Assembly (NCBI GenBank): GCA_018828385.1
Contig: JAHJVE010000015.1
Span: 205,144 to 269,143 of the forward strand
Reading direction: 5' to 3'
DNA: 64,000 nucleotides
DNA from: Gammaproteobacteria bacterium
Lineage (GTDB): Bacteria; Pseudomonadota; Gammaproteobacteria; Burkholderiales; Rhodocyclaceae
This document shows positions 17,762-26,250 of the stretch, piece after piece. A program made the translations under genes and the position numbers. Under the pieces are notes generated by a model. The model had not been told where the DNA came from and did not search any database. It worked only from the letters and a program-made list of their open reading frames with translations. Numbering within the stretch: the first letter of the stretch is position 1; each line of letters opens with the position of its first letter.

Positions 17762-19552
17762 TCAGCGGCTCGGAGTGACGTTGAAAGGCTGGGCTTCATT
17801 CGGCTGGGCGAAAAAGTTCTGCCCGGGAAGATGGTCGCGCAAGGCCGCGAAATCGCCGTCAAGGCTGGCATCCTTGATGACCACGGGGCGAAGGAAAATC
17901 ACGAGCTCGGTCTTCTGGGCAACATTGTTCCGGTTGTTGACCAGTTCGCCAGCCAGCGGGATTTGACCAAGCAATGGGACGCGCTGGTTTTGATAGTCGA
18001 TCTTGTCTTCCATCAAGCCGCCAAGAATGGCGATATTGCCGCTGGCAACCCGCATCACCGATTCAATTTCGCGGGTCCGGATAACGGGAACGAGATTGTT
18101 GATGTTGTTTTTCTTGAGGTCAGGGTTGGGGTCAGGGACTTCCCGGGCGACGGTGGTGATCGTCGGCCGCACATTCAGTGTTACCGCGTTGCCATCGCTG
18201 ATCTGGGGCGTCACGCTGACCACAAGGCCGACTGAAACGGATTGTGGTGTTGTTGTGTAGACCGTGGTCGTGCCGACGTTGGCAGTTGTCGTCGTATCGG
18301 CCTTGACGCTGAAATAAACATAGTTTTCAACAACCTTCAACAGCGCCGTCTGGTTGTTCATGACCGAGACCCGAGGGCTGGAGAGCACCTTGGTGGTCCC
18401 GAAGGTATTGAGCATCGTGATCAGTGCATCCGGATTGCCACCCCTGTCGTAACTGAGGTTGTAGGCATTCTTTGTGAGGACGTCGCCAATGAAGTTAAGC
18501 GAGCCTCCGCCGGCCAATTGCGTCCAGTTGATGCCTTGCTGGTAACCATCTTTCAAAGTGACTTCGACGATGGTCGCCTCGATCAGCACTTGTCGCTGAG
18601 CCGAGTTGGTGACCCGGTCCACAAACTCCTGAATTCGCTCATGCTGGCGTTGGGTGGCGCGCACCGTGATGACGCCGCTTTCGGCGTTCATGATGACCGA
18701 TGCGGCTTCCCGGAAGGTGCTGCGGCGTTCGATGGAGGTGCCGGTCGCCTGGCTGGCCGAGTTCGGGTTGGGGTTGCTTTGCAGCGCATTGGCAATGGCC
18801 TGGGCTGCGCGTTGCCCTGCGCTCTGGGGCAGGGCGGCGGCGCCGGTCGATGTCTGCGCCGTTGATTTTTCGATAACCGTCTCGCTCGACCCTTCGGGGA
18901 ATACCTTGTCGGTTTCGCGCAGGATGTCCTTGATGTTCTTTTCCAGCGAGTCCCAGAACTGATTGCGGGAGGTGTTTTCAATGCGCGTGTTGGAAATGTT
19001 CCCGCCGCCGCTTGAGGGGGCGCTGCTATTGCCCGTGCCGCCAGAGGTGCCGGTGGCAATCTGGGTGTTGGTCGAAACCGTGCCCGTGACATTCCGCGCC
19101 ATGTTCACGTAATCGACCTTGTAATGCTTGAGGAAGGGCGAGTCGGGCATGACGGCGAGGTTGGGGCCATCGAGTTCGAAGCGCATGTCGACCTGTTTGG
19201 AAATTCGGGTCAGCAGTTGCGGCAAGGTCTGGTCGATGGCATTCAGCGTGACAGTGCCGGTGATGCCGGGATGGATGTCAACATTGACCTTGGCGTCGCG
19301 AGCCAAGGCGAAGAGCAGGTCGCGCACGGGGACGTTGTTGACGACGACGCTGTAGGTTTCAGCCTTGCGGCTGGCGCTTGGCTTGGGCAGGGCGAGGGTT
19401 TGCTGGACTGGGGCGGGGATGTTTGCGGCGGAGACTGTCGGGGGCATGCTTGCCGTATTCAGATGGCCCTTGAGTGGTTCGCGCGGGGTGGGCGCTGCGC
19501 AGGCGGCCAGGAGGAGAGAAATAAACGTTGCGCTGATGAAACCGATTTTCAT
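17762..19552 (-). CDS. mshL: outer-membrane secretin MshL
   Basis: About 596 residues from the ATG at 19552, chosen because it opens a lipoprotein signal (MKIGFISATFISLLLAAC); an earlier ATG at 19585 would add 11 residues before it. An N-terminal STN-like domain (SVVVNNVPVRDLLFALARD) and a secretin N1 region are followed by the secretin core with GVITVRATQRQHERIQEFVD, VLIEATIVEVTLKDG and, near the end, IAILGGLMEDK and VPLLGQIPLAGELV. A Gly/Ser/Asn-rich stretch (GTSGGTGNSSAPSSGGG) sits in the N-terminal half. It forms the outer-membrane pore for the pilus. Position and size fit MshL. Confidence 0.9.
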   Translation of the reverse strand: MKIGFISATFISLLLAACAAPTPREPLKGHLNTASMPPTVSAANIPAPVQQTLALPKPSASRKAETYSVVVNNVPVRDLLFALARDAKVNVDIHPGITGTVTLNAIDQTLPQLLTRISKQVDMRFELDGPNLAVMPDSPFLKHYKVDYVNMARNVTGTVSTNTQIATGTSGGTGNSSAPSSGGGNISNTRIENTSRNQFWDSLEKNIKDILRETDKVFPEGSSETVIEKSTAQTSTGAAALPQSAGQRAAQAIANALQSNPNPNSASQATGTSIERRSTFREAASVIMNAESGVITVRATQRQHERIQEFVDRVTNSAQRQVLIEATIVEVTLKDGYQQGINWTQLAGGGSLNFIGDVLTKNAYNLSYDRGGNPDALITMLNTFGTTKVLSSPRVSVMNNQTALLKVVENYVYFSVKADTTTTANVGTTTVYTTTPQSVSVGLVVSVTPQISDGNAVTLNVRPTITTVAREVPDPNPDLKKNNINNLVPVIRTREIESVMRVASGNIAILGGLMEDKIDYQNQRVPLLGQIPLAGELVNNRNNVAQKTELVIFLRPVVIKDASLDGDFAALRDHLPGQNFFAQPNEAQPFNVTPSR

Positions 19553-19637
19553 CGGGTTTTTGCCTTGTCTGAGCTGGATAGTCATGGGTTACGCGGTATA
19601 TCGCTATGATGCTAGCACGTAAATTGGCGCGGCAACA

Positions 19638-21023
19638 CTAACGTAACTTGCTGACCTGCCGCGGGAAAGGCTGTGCCGCCTTGATCGACTCAGGCAGTAT
19701 CTGCATGGCTTCGATGGCTTCTTTCCGGCTGGCGAAATCACCGTAAATTACCCCGACCCGGTCGCGTCCGGACAGGCTGGAGCGGTAGGCGCGTATTTGC
19801 GATGGTTCGAGCGCCTCGGTCGCCCGGGCCAGGAAACTTTCTATTTCGCCGGTATGGAAGGCGTCGGTGGCGAGCAGTTGAATGAAGTAATGACTGCTCG
19901 GAACGGTTTCAATCCACTGCTCGTATTGCCCAAAGTGCTGGCGAGTCATGGTGGCGAAGCGAATTTTGTCCAGGGCGGCGGCTGGACTTTGCGTATCCGG
20001 ACGCAAGCTTGCCGGTTGCGTTTGCTTGACGGGTTCGCTTGGCGGGAAGGGCTGGGCGAGGGCGGTTTGCGAGGTTTTGGAGGGTGTTGCCGGGCTGGGC
20101 AGGGGGCGCGACTGTGCGGCTATGGTCAGCGCGATCAGTAGTGAGCCTATGCCGGCGCCGCCTGCTCCCCAAATCAGGGGCTTGAGGTTGAAAGGCGTTT
20201 TTGGCTGCAAAGGAGAGAACCGCGCATCCAGCGCCGCCAGTTTGATCTCGGCGCCGCCCACCTGATGAGTGCCGCTTGAATAGGCAGCGAGCAGTGCCTT
20301 GTCGGCAACGATATTGATGCGTCGCGACAGGCCTTCGGAAACCTTGGCAATCGTCGTTACGGCTTCGGCGGTGAACGGATTGGGGCCGCGATAGCCGGCA
20401 GCGCGCAGGCGGAACTCGATGTAGGCTGCAACGTCGTCCTGCTTGAGCGGTGTCAGGTTGAAATGCTGGGTGATGCGCTCGCGTAGCTGGCGCATGTCGG
20501 TGGCGGCCAGGCGATCGTCGAGTTCGGGCTGGGCGAAGAGGGCGATCTGCAGCAGCTTCGTGGCTTTCGATTCGAGGTTGGAGAGCAGGCGGATTTCTTC
20601 AAGCGACTCGGCCGGCATGGCATGCGCCTCGTCGATCAGCAACACGACCCGCTTGCCTTGGCCGTAACGGGTGATCAAGGCGTCCTGCAGGGCCCGGGTC
20701 AGCGAGTGCGTGGCCTTGCCGTCGGTGGGAATGCCAAGTTCGTCGGCAATGGCGCCGAGAATTTCCTGTCGGGAGAGTGACGGATTCGCCAGATAGAGCG
20801 TTTCAACGTTCTCCGGCAGGCGCTCGAGCAGCATCCGGCAAAGCATGGTCTTGCCGCTGCCCACCTCGCCGGTGACCTTGACGATGCCTTCATCCTGCGT
20901 GATGGCGTAGATCAGGGCGTCGAGGGTGGGCCCGCGGTTGGCACCGGTAAAGAAAAAGTCGGTGTGCGGCGTAATGCGAAACGGTGGCTCGCGCAGACCG
21001 AAATGTTCGAGATATAGACTCAT
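19638..21023 (-). CDS. mshM: AAA ATPase MshM (ExeA/GspA family)
   Basis: A 461-residue protein. It opens with YLEHFGLREPPFRITPHTDF, the signature of the ExeA family, then Walker A GEVGSGKT (residues 52-59) and Walker B VVLLIDEAHAM. A membrane segment near residues 285-306 (WGAGGAGIGSLLIALTIAA) is followed by a Pro-rich linker and a C-terminal SPOR-like domain (FIQLLATDA, VGVIYGDFASRKEAIEAM), which would contact peptidoglycan. ExeA-type proteins help the secretin cross the wall. Its start overlaps the stop of the upstream regulator gene by four bases. Confidence 0.85.
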   Translation of the reverse strand: MSLYLEHFGLREPPFRITPHTDFFFTGANRGPTLDALIYAITQDEGIVKVTGEVGSGKTMLCRMLLERLPENVETLYLANPSLSRQEILGAIADELGIPTDGKATHSLTRALQDALITRYGQGKRVVLLIDEAHAMPAESLEEIRLLSNLESKATKLLQIALFAQPELDDRLAATDMRQLRERITQHFNLTPLKQDDVAAYIEFRLRAAGYRGPNPFTAEAVTTIAKVSEGLSRRINIVADKALLAAYSSGTHQVGGAEIKLAALDARFSPLQPKTPFNLKPLIWGAGGAGIGSLLIALTIAAQSRPLPSPATPSKTSQTALAQPFPPSEPVKQTQPASLRPDTQSPAAALDKIRFATMTRQHFGQYEQWIETVPSSHYFIQLLATDAFHTGEIESFLARATEALEPSQIRAYRSSLSGRDRVGVIYGDFASRKEAIEAMQILPESIKAAQPFPRQVSKLR

Positions 21024-22447
21024 CGGCGGGTCCAGCTTTCCATGCGGTTGTAGAGTGTCGTCCGGTTGATGCCGAGGCGGCGGGCGGCTTCGCTCATGTT
21101 GCCACCACTCAGTTCGATGGCCGCTTCGATGTAGCCGCGTTGCCAGAGTTCGAGGGTGGCATCGAGATTGAGCCGGGCGGTTTTGTCGAGATGCTGGCGA
21201 GCCGCTTGTTTGGCTTCGTCCAGGTCGCCGGCGGAAAGCCCGGCTGTTCCGGCAGGGGACTCCGCGGGGTCAAAGTGGTCGAGCTCGGCGCGCAATTGCT
21301 CGGCGGAAATTATCTGGCCGGGGTAGCGGGCGGTCAGGCGGATGACGATATTGCGCAGTTCACGCACATTGCCGGGAAAACCATAGTCCAGCCACAGCGA
21401 CTGGGCGGCCGGGGCAAGCTGAAACGGCTCGGCGTGGGTGTTGGCGGCGTAGCTCTTCCGGAAGTATTCGAGCAGCAGCAGGCGGTCGAGGCCGGTTTCG
21501 CGGAGCGGCGGTACTGCTACGGTGAACACGGAAATTCGATGAAAAAGGTCCGCCCGGAATCGGCCGGCACGCATTTCCTGGCGCAGGTCGCGGTTGGTGG
21601 CAGCCACGATGCGCGCCGTGGAGACCCGGGTCTGCGTTTCTCCGACGCGCTGGTATTCGCCGTTTTCAAGGACGCGCAGGAGCTTAGGTTGCAAATCGAG
21701 CGGTAGCTCGCCGATTTCGTCGAGAAAGAGGGTGCCGCTGTCGGCATCTTCGAAATAACCGGATTTGGCGCTGTTGGCGCCGGTAAACGCCCCCTTGGCG
21801 TAACCGAAAAGCGTCGGCTCCAGCAGTGTCGGCGAAATGGCCGCGCAGTTCAGGGCGAGGAAAGGTTTGTCCTGGCGCTCGGTGAGGCGGTGCAGGTAGT
21901 GGCTGGCGACGATGTCCTTGCCGCTGCCTGACTCCCCTTCGATCAAGACCGGGTAGGCCAGATTGGCGTATTGCCCGAGTTGCAGGCGGAGGCGCTGCAT
22001 GGGCAGGCTTTCGCCGATCAGTCCGCCGGCTGGCGTTGATGGCGTGTCGTTGCCAAAACGTAGGGCCTGGCGGAAAAGCTCGGTCAGACGACTGGGGTCG
22101 CAGGGCTTGGCGACGAAATCGACTGCGCCCAGCGTCCGGGCATGGCGGGCATTGCTTTCGTCGCTCTGGCCGGAGAGGACGATAATTTTCATGTCGGGCG
22201 ACAGGGCCAGCAGGTCGCCAATCAGGGCAAAACCCTCGTCAGGACGGTGGGGAAGCGGCGGGAGGCCGAGGTCGACCAGGGCCAGTTGCGGTGGTTGCCT
22301 GAGTTGCCGAAGCAGGGCCAGGGCATGCGTCCTGGAGTGGCTGGTGAGGACGTCATATTCCTGCGCCAAGGCGAAGCTGAGCGATTCGCTGATCAGCGAA
22401 TCGTCATCGACTATCAACAGCAATGGCTTGGCAAATGACAAGAGCAC
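21020..22447 (-). CDS. sigma-54-dependent response regulator (PrsR/NtrC type)
   Basis: 475 residues: receiver with acidic pocket VDDD and phospho-acceptor Asp59 (LVDLGLPP), sigma-54 AAA domain with Walker A GESGSGKD (171-178), GAFTGA (219-224) and Walker B TLFLDEIGE, and a C-terminal Fis-type helix-turn-helix (MSEAARRLGINRTTLYNRM). The receiver resembles the XrtA/PEP-CTERM regulator PrsR. The start is GTG at 22447. It heads the pilus operon, and a sigma-54 promoter is found before the prepilin gene at 4691, a plausible target; the likely kinase partner is at 4820-6502. A TATAAT-like -10 box lies at 22477-22472 on this strand. Confidence 0.87.
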   Translation of the reverse strand: MLLSFAKPLLLIVDDDSLISESLSFALAQEYDVLTSHSRTHALALLRQLRQPPQLALVDLGLPPLPHRPDEGFALIGDLLALSPDMKIIVLSGQSDESNARHARTLGAVDFVAKPCDPSRLTELFRQALRFGNDTPSTPAGGLIGESLPMQRLRLQLGQYANLAYPVLIEGESGSGKDIVASHYLHRLTERQDKPFLALNCAAISPTLLEPTLFGYAKGAFTGANSAKSGYFEDADSGTLFLDEIGELPLDLQPKLLRVLENGEYQRVGETQTRVSTARIVAATNRDLRQEMRAGRFRADLFHRISVFTVAVPPLRETGLDRLLLLEYFRKSYAANTHAEPFQLAPAAQSLWLDYGFPGNVRELRNIVIRLTARYPGQIISAEQLRAELDHFDPAESPAGTAGLSAGDLDEAKQAARQHLDKTARLNLDATLELWQRGYIEAAIELSGGNMSEAARRLGINRTTLYNRMESWTRR

Positions 22448-22546
22448 AACATCCTGTGTGAAATTTTACCGATTATAGCCTTGTCGTTTCCCGGTGACCG
22501 TGGGGGTTTCTGCTAAAATCGGCCGACTTTTTTCTGGGGATTGGCT

Positions 22547-23359
22547 TTGTCCGACGACATCCTGGTCGATATCGAGGAACTTCAATTTGCCTACGATGGC
22601 AAGCCGGTGCTGGCGGGAATCAACATGAGGATTCCGCGCGGCAAGGTGGTGGCCATCATGGGCGGTTCCGGCTGTGGCAAAACGACGCTGTTGCGTTGTA
22701 TCGGTGGCCAATTGCGGCCGACCGGCGGTCGCGTTCGCCTCGAAAAACACCAGGTTTGCGGCATGGCCGAGGCCGATCTGTATCGCTTGCGCCGCCGGAT
22801 GGGCATGCTTTTCCAGTTCGGAGCACTGTTTACCGATATGTCGGTTTTCGAGAACGTCGCTTTTCCCATGCGCGAACACACCGATATGTCGGATGAAATG
22901 ATTCGCGATCTGGTGCTTATGAAGCTTGAGGCCGTCGGTTTGCGCGGCGCCGCCAATTTGATGCCGGGTGAGTTGTCGGGGGGTATGGCCCGGCGGGTGG
23001 CGCTGGCCCGCGCCCTGGCACTGGACCCGATGCTGGTGATGTACGACGAGCCGTTTACCGGGCTCGACCCTATCGCGCTGGGCGTTATTGGCCAGTTGAT
23101 CCGCAAGTTGAACGATGCGCTGGGCGCCACGTCGATCATGGTGACCCACGATATTCAGGAATCCCTGCAGATCGTCGATTACATCTACTTCATGAATGGC
23201 GGGCGCGTCGTTGCCGAAGGTACGCCGGACGAGATTCGCTCTTCCGATCATCCTTTTGTGCACCAGTTTGTTCATGCCGAAGCGGATGGCCCCGTTCATT
23301 TTGATTATCCCGCTCAATCGCTGCGCGATCAGTTTCTAGGTACGGTTTCGCATGTTTGA
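22547..23359 (+). CDS. mlaF: phospholipid ABC transporter ATP-binding protein MlaF
   Basis: A 270-residue ABC ATPase with Walker A GGSGCGKTTLL, signature LSGGMARRVALARAL, Walker B MLVMYDEPFTGLDP and switch His in VTHDIQES. No ATG is available: TTG codons lie at 22541 and 22547. The ribosome site GGGGA ends at 22540, so the TTG at 22547 (MSDDILVDIEELQF) has proper spacing and is preferred. MlaF drives retrograde or anterograde glycerophospholipid transport between the membranes. The stop overlaps the mlaE start by eight bases. Confidence 0.92.
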   Translation: MSDDILVDIEELQFAYDGKPVLAGINMRIPRGKVVAIMGGSGCGKTTLLRCIGGQLRPTGGRVRLEKHQVCGMAEADLYRLRRRMGMLFQFGALFTDMSVFENVAFPMREHTDMSDEMIRDLVLMKLEAVGLRGAANLMPGELSGGMARRVALARALALDPMLVMYDEPFTGLDPIALGVIGQLIRKLNDALGATSIMVTHDIQESLQIVDYIYFMNGGRVVAEGTPDEIRSSDHPFVHQFVHAEADGPVHFDYPAQSLRDQFLGTVSHV

Positions 23360-24143
23360 CCCGGCTTCCATCATTCGGCGGCTCGGCCACGCGACGGTGG
23401 ACCGTGTCTGGCGCCTGGGTTTTGCCACCCGGTTCCTTTGGGCCGTGCTGATGCACTCAGGGTCTTCTTTCCGTCGCTTGCCCCTGACTTTGCGCGAAAT
23501 CTATTTCAGCGGCGTCCTGTCGCTGCTCATCATCATGGTTTCCGGTCTGTTTGTTGGCCTGGTGCTCGGCCTGCAGGGCTATGAGATCCTGCAGCGCTTC
23601 GGCTCCACGGAGGCGCTTGGCACGCTGGTGGCTCTCTCACTGACCCGCGAATTGGGGCCGGTTCTGGCGGCCATCTTTTTTGCCTCGCGGGCGGGGTCGT
23701 CGGTCACCGCCGAAATCGGCCTGATGAAAGCAACCGAACAGCTCAAGGCGATGGACATGATGGCCGTCAATCCGATCGCCCGTGTCGTGGCGCCGCGTTT
23801 CTGGGGCGGGGTCATCTCGATGCCGCTGCTGGCAGCAATTTTTTCCGCCATGGGCGTTCTTGGCGGCTGGTTGATCGGGGTTGTTGTCATTGGCGTCGAT
23901 GACGGCTCCTACTGGTCGCAGATGCAGGCCAGCGTCGATTTTCGCTACGACATCTGGAATGGTGTGGTGAAAAGCTTTGTCTTCGGGATTGCTGTCTCGC
24001 TGATTGCCGTTTTTGAAGGTTATGACTCGGTGCCGACGGCCGAGGGCGTCTCGCGTGCCATTACGCGTACCGTGGTGACTTCAGTGCTGACCGTTCTGGC
24101 GCTGGACTTTGTTCTAACCTCGTTCATGTTCCGGGGAGCCTGA
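23352..24143 (+). CDS. mlaE: phospholipid ABC transporter permease MlaE
   Basis: A 263-residue MlaE/YrbE permease with five or six membrane segments. The conserved stretch ALSLTRELGPVLAAIFFASR and the following GSSVTAEIGLMKATEQLKAM are the family hallmark. It forms the inner-membrane core of the MlaFEDB complex. The start overlaps mlaF and the stop overlaps the mlaD start by one base (TGATG), so all three are translationally linked. Confidence 0.94.
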   Translation: MFDPASIIRRLGHATVDRVWRLGFATRFLWAVLMHSGSSFRRLPLTLREIYFSGVLSLLIIMVSGLFVGLVLGLQGYEILQRFGSTEALGTLVALSLTRELGPVLAAIFFASRAGSSVTAEIGLMKATEQLKAMDMMAVNPIARVVAPRFWGGVISMPLLAAIFSAMGVLGGWLIGVVVIGVDDGSYWSQMQASVDFRYDIWNGVVKSFVFGIAVSLIAVFEGYDSVPTAEGVSRAITRTVVTSVLTVLALDFVLTSFMFRGA

Positions 24144-24613
24144 TGAATCGTACCGTTCTCGACCTGTGGGTCGGTTTTTTTGTGGCACTCGGCCTCGCTG
24201 CGCTGCTTTTTCTGTCGCTCAAGGTGGGGAACCTGTCGTCGTCACATTTGTCAGAATCATACGTTTTGAAGGCCAAGTTTGATAATATTGGCGGGCTCAA
24301 GGTGCGCGGTCCGGTCAAGAGCGCCGGTGTGGTGGTTGGGCGGATTGTTGATATCCAGTTCGATTCGGCGACCTACGAGGCGGTGGTCAGTATGACCATC
24401 GATGGTCGCTACCGCTTTCCGAAAGACACTTTTGCCTCGGTCAATACGGCGGGTCTGCTCGGTGAGCAGTACATCGGATTCGACGCTGGGGGCGAGGAAA
24501 AAATGTTGTCGGCCGGTGATACGATTGCCAAGACGCAGTCGGCAATCGTTCTCGAAAAATTGATAAGCCAGTTTCTATTCAGCAAGGCAGCGGACGGACA
24601 GGACAAGAAATGA
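24143..24613 (+). CDS. mlaD: MCE-domain lipid-binding protein MlaD
   Basis: A 156-residue protein with one N-terminal membrane anchor (LDLWVGFFVALGLAALLFLSL) and a single MCE domain (VLKAKFDNIGGLKVRGPVKS, VVVGRIVDI), ending with the hydrophobic pore helix region TAKTQSAIVLEKLISQFLF (here DTIAKTQSAIVLEKLISQF). MlaD forms a hexameric lipid-binding ring on MlaE in the periplasm. Length is normal for the family. The stop overlaps the mlaA start (ATGA). Confidence 0.93.
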   Translation: MNRTVLDLWVGFFVALGLAALLFLSLKVGNLSSSHLSESYVLKAKFDNIGGLKVRGPVKSAGVVVGRIVDIQFDSATYEAVVSMTIDGRYRFPKDTFASVNTAGLLGEQYIGFDAGGEEKMLSAGDTIAKTQSAIVLEKLISQFLFSKAADGQDKK

Positions 24614-25332
24614 CGGATTACTTTTGCGCATCGGGATTGCGTCGGGCTCACCGATTGGTTCTCGGGGCATTGGTCGCATTGGCCTGCTCCGGCGCCTGGG
24701 CCGACGAGAATCCAAGGGATCCCTACGAGGGTTTCAATCGTTCGATGTTCGCTGTCAATGAGGTCATCGACAAATATGCCGCCAAGCCGGTTGCTCAAGT
24801 CTATGACAACGTGGCGCCCTTGCCGGTCAAGGCCAGTGCTGGCAATTTCTTCGGCAATGTCGGCGACCTCTGGGTTGGCGTCAACAGCGCGCTACAGGGA
24901 AAGTTTGGCGATGCCGGTGTCGATCTGGGGCGCCTGCTGATCAATTCGACGGTCGGCATCTTCGGCCTTTTCGACGTCGCCAGCGAATTGGGACTCGAGC
25001 GGCATGACGAAGATTTCGGTCAGACCCTGGCCGTCTGGGGTGTGGATGGCGGCGGTTACCTGTACTGGCCAGTGATCGGCCCGCGCAATGTGCGCGATAC
25101 GGTTGGTTTTGCGGTTGGCACCTACGCTGATCCAGTGATGTATGTACGCCCGGTTTCGGTGCGCAACAGCATGGCGGCGCTGCGTTTTGTCGACGTCCGG
25201 GCCAGTTTGTTGCCTTCTGACAAGGTTGTCGAGGAAGCTGCGCTCGACAAGTATGCGTATATTCGCGACGCTTATCTGCAGCGCCGCCGCAACCAGATTT
25301 TCGATGGCCGCCCGCCGCGGCTGGATGATTGA
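24610..25332 (+). CDS. mlaA: outer-membrane lipoprotein MlaA (VacJ)
   Basis: 240 residues. A signal sequence ends with a lipobox-like LVALAC; AWA-DEN just after could serve as a signal peptidase I site instead. The VacJ signature DPYEGFNRSMFAVNEVIDKY follows, then FFGNVGDLWVGVN and the glycine-rich GGYLYWPVIGPRNVRDTVG. MlaA removes misplaced phospholipid from the outer leaflet of the outer membrane and passes it to MlaC. In many betaproteobacteria it sits inside the mla operon, as here, between mlaD and mlaC. Confidence 0.92.
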   Translation: MTDYFCASGLRRAHRLVLGALVALACSGAWADENPRDPYEGFNRSMFAVNEVIDKYAAKPVAQVYDNVAPLPVKASAGNFFGNVGDLWVGVNSALQGKFGDAGVDLGRLLINSTVGIFGLFDVASELGLERHDEDFGQTLAVWGVDGGGYLYWPVIGPRNVRDTVGFAVGTYADPVMYVRPVSVRNSMAALRFVDVRASLLPSDKVVEEAALDKYAYIRDAYLQRRRNQIFDGRPPRLDD

Positions 25333-25347
25333 TTCCTGACTCAAGAA

Positions 25348-25962
25348 ATGATGAAAAAGCTAATTGCCCTGTTTTTTGCCGGATTCGTTGCTAGCGCCGC
25401 CTTTGCCCAGGAGGCGCCGGATGTGCTCGTGAAGCGTGTCACTGATGACGTTCTGGAGATCATTCGCAAGGACAGGGATATTCAGAACGGCGATACGCAC
25501 AAGGTGATCGATCTGGTCGACAAGAAGGTGCTGCCGCATTTCAACTTTACCCACATGACCGCGTTGGCGCTCGGCAAGGATTGGCGCAAGGCCACGCCGC
25601 AGCAGCAGCAGCAATTGACGGCCGAATTCAAGATCTTGCTGGTTCGGACTTACGCTAACGCCTTGACTGGCTACAAGAATCAGCGCGTGGTCTACAAGCC
25701 GCTCAAGATGGCGCCGACCGACACCGACGTCCTGGTTCGCACCGAGGTGCTGCAGCCCGGCAGCAAGCCCGTTCAGCTGGATTACGGCCTCGAAAAACTG
25801 GAGTCGGGCTGGAAGGTCTACGATGTGGTGGTGGCCGGTATCAGCCTGGTCACCAACTACCGCGACCAGTTCGCACAAGAAGTGCGCAATGGCGGTGTCG
25901 ATGGCCTGATCGCTTCTGTCTCTGCCAAGAACAAGTCCCTGGAAGCGAATTCCAAGAAATGA
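25348..25962 (+). CDS. mlaC: periplasmic phospholipid-binding protein MlaC
   Basis: 204 residues with a signal peptide (MMKKLIALFFAGFVASAAFA). The mature protein shows the Ttg2D/MlaC pattern: VLPHFNFTHMTALALGKDWR, LTAEFKILLVRTYANAL and VYDVVVAGISLVTNYRDQF. It shuttles phospholipid between MlaA at the outer membrane and MlaD at the inner membrane. The gap after mlaA is 15 bases and the stop overlaps the mlaB start. Confidence 0.93.
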   Translation: MMKKLIALFFAGFVASAAFAQEAPDVLVKRVTDDVLEIIRKDRDIQNGDTHKVIDLVDKKVLPHFNFTHMTALALGKDWRKATPQQQQQLTAEFKILLVRTYANALTGYKNQRVVYKPLKMAPTDTDVLVRTEVLQPGSKPVQLDYGLEKLESGWKVYDVVVAGISLVTNYRDQFAQEVRNGGVDGLIASVSAKNKSLEANSKK

Positions 25963-26240
25963 TCGAACTTGACGCGGGGCGCCTTGTCGTCAAGGTGCCG
26001 CTGGTGATGGCCAATGCGCGCGGCCTGCTCGAAGCAGGCCGTTCTGCTTTGCAGCCCGGTGAGCAGGTGTTCGATTTTTCGGAAGTGACCGAGGCCGACT
26101 CTTCGGCGCTCGCCGTGATGCTCGGTTGGTTGCGCGCGGCCACACTCTCACGGTCAACCGTAAAATTTGCCCATATTCCAAATGGCGTTGTGTCGCTGGC
26201 TGAGTTGTACGGCGTGACCGAACTGCTGCCCCTCGCCTGA
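25959..26240 (+). CDS. mlaB: STAS-domain protein MlaB
   Basis: 93 residues of a single STAS domain (QVFDFSEVTEADSSALAVML, the anti-sigma-antagonist-like loop). MlaB binds MlaF and supports the activity of the ABC complex. The start overlaps the mlaC stop. The stretch SRSTVKFAHIP before the final helix is encoded by a copy of the dispersed repeat, but the protein has normal length, so the repeat either replaced native sequence or the match reflects later adaptation. Confidence 0.88.
   Translation: MIELDAGRLVVKVPLVMANARGLLEAGRSALQPGEQVFDFSEVTEADSSALAVMLGWLRAATLSRSTVKFAHIPNGVVSLAELYGVTELLPLA
26148..26185 (-). repeat. dispersed CGGTTGACCG element, copy 5 (inside mlaB)
   Basis: On the minus strand it reads GGAATATGGGCAAATTTT then ACGGTTGACCGTGAGA. 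The core is intact and the GGC block is shifted. It is antisense to mlaB. Confidence 0.65.
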
Positions 26241-26250
26241 GGAGGCTTCC

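Noticed and set aside
21512..21550. CTACGGTGAACACGGAAATTCGATG inside the sigma-54 regulator gene
   Set aside because: It encodes HRISVFTVAVPPLRE, a conserved part of all NtrC-type AAA domains, and the core is broken.
22490..22533. CGGTGACCGTGG with AAAATCGGCC between the regulator gene and mlaF
   Set aside because: The core lacks a T and the two blocks are in the wrong relative order for the element.
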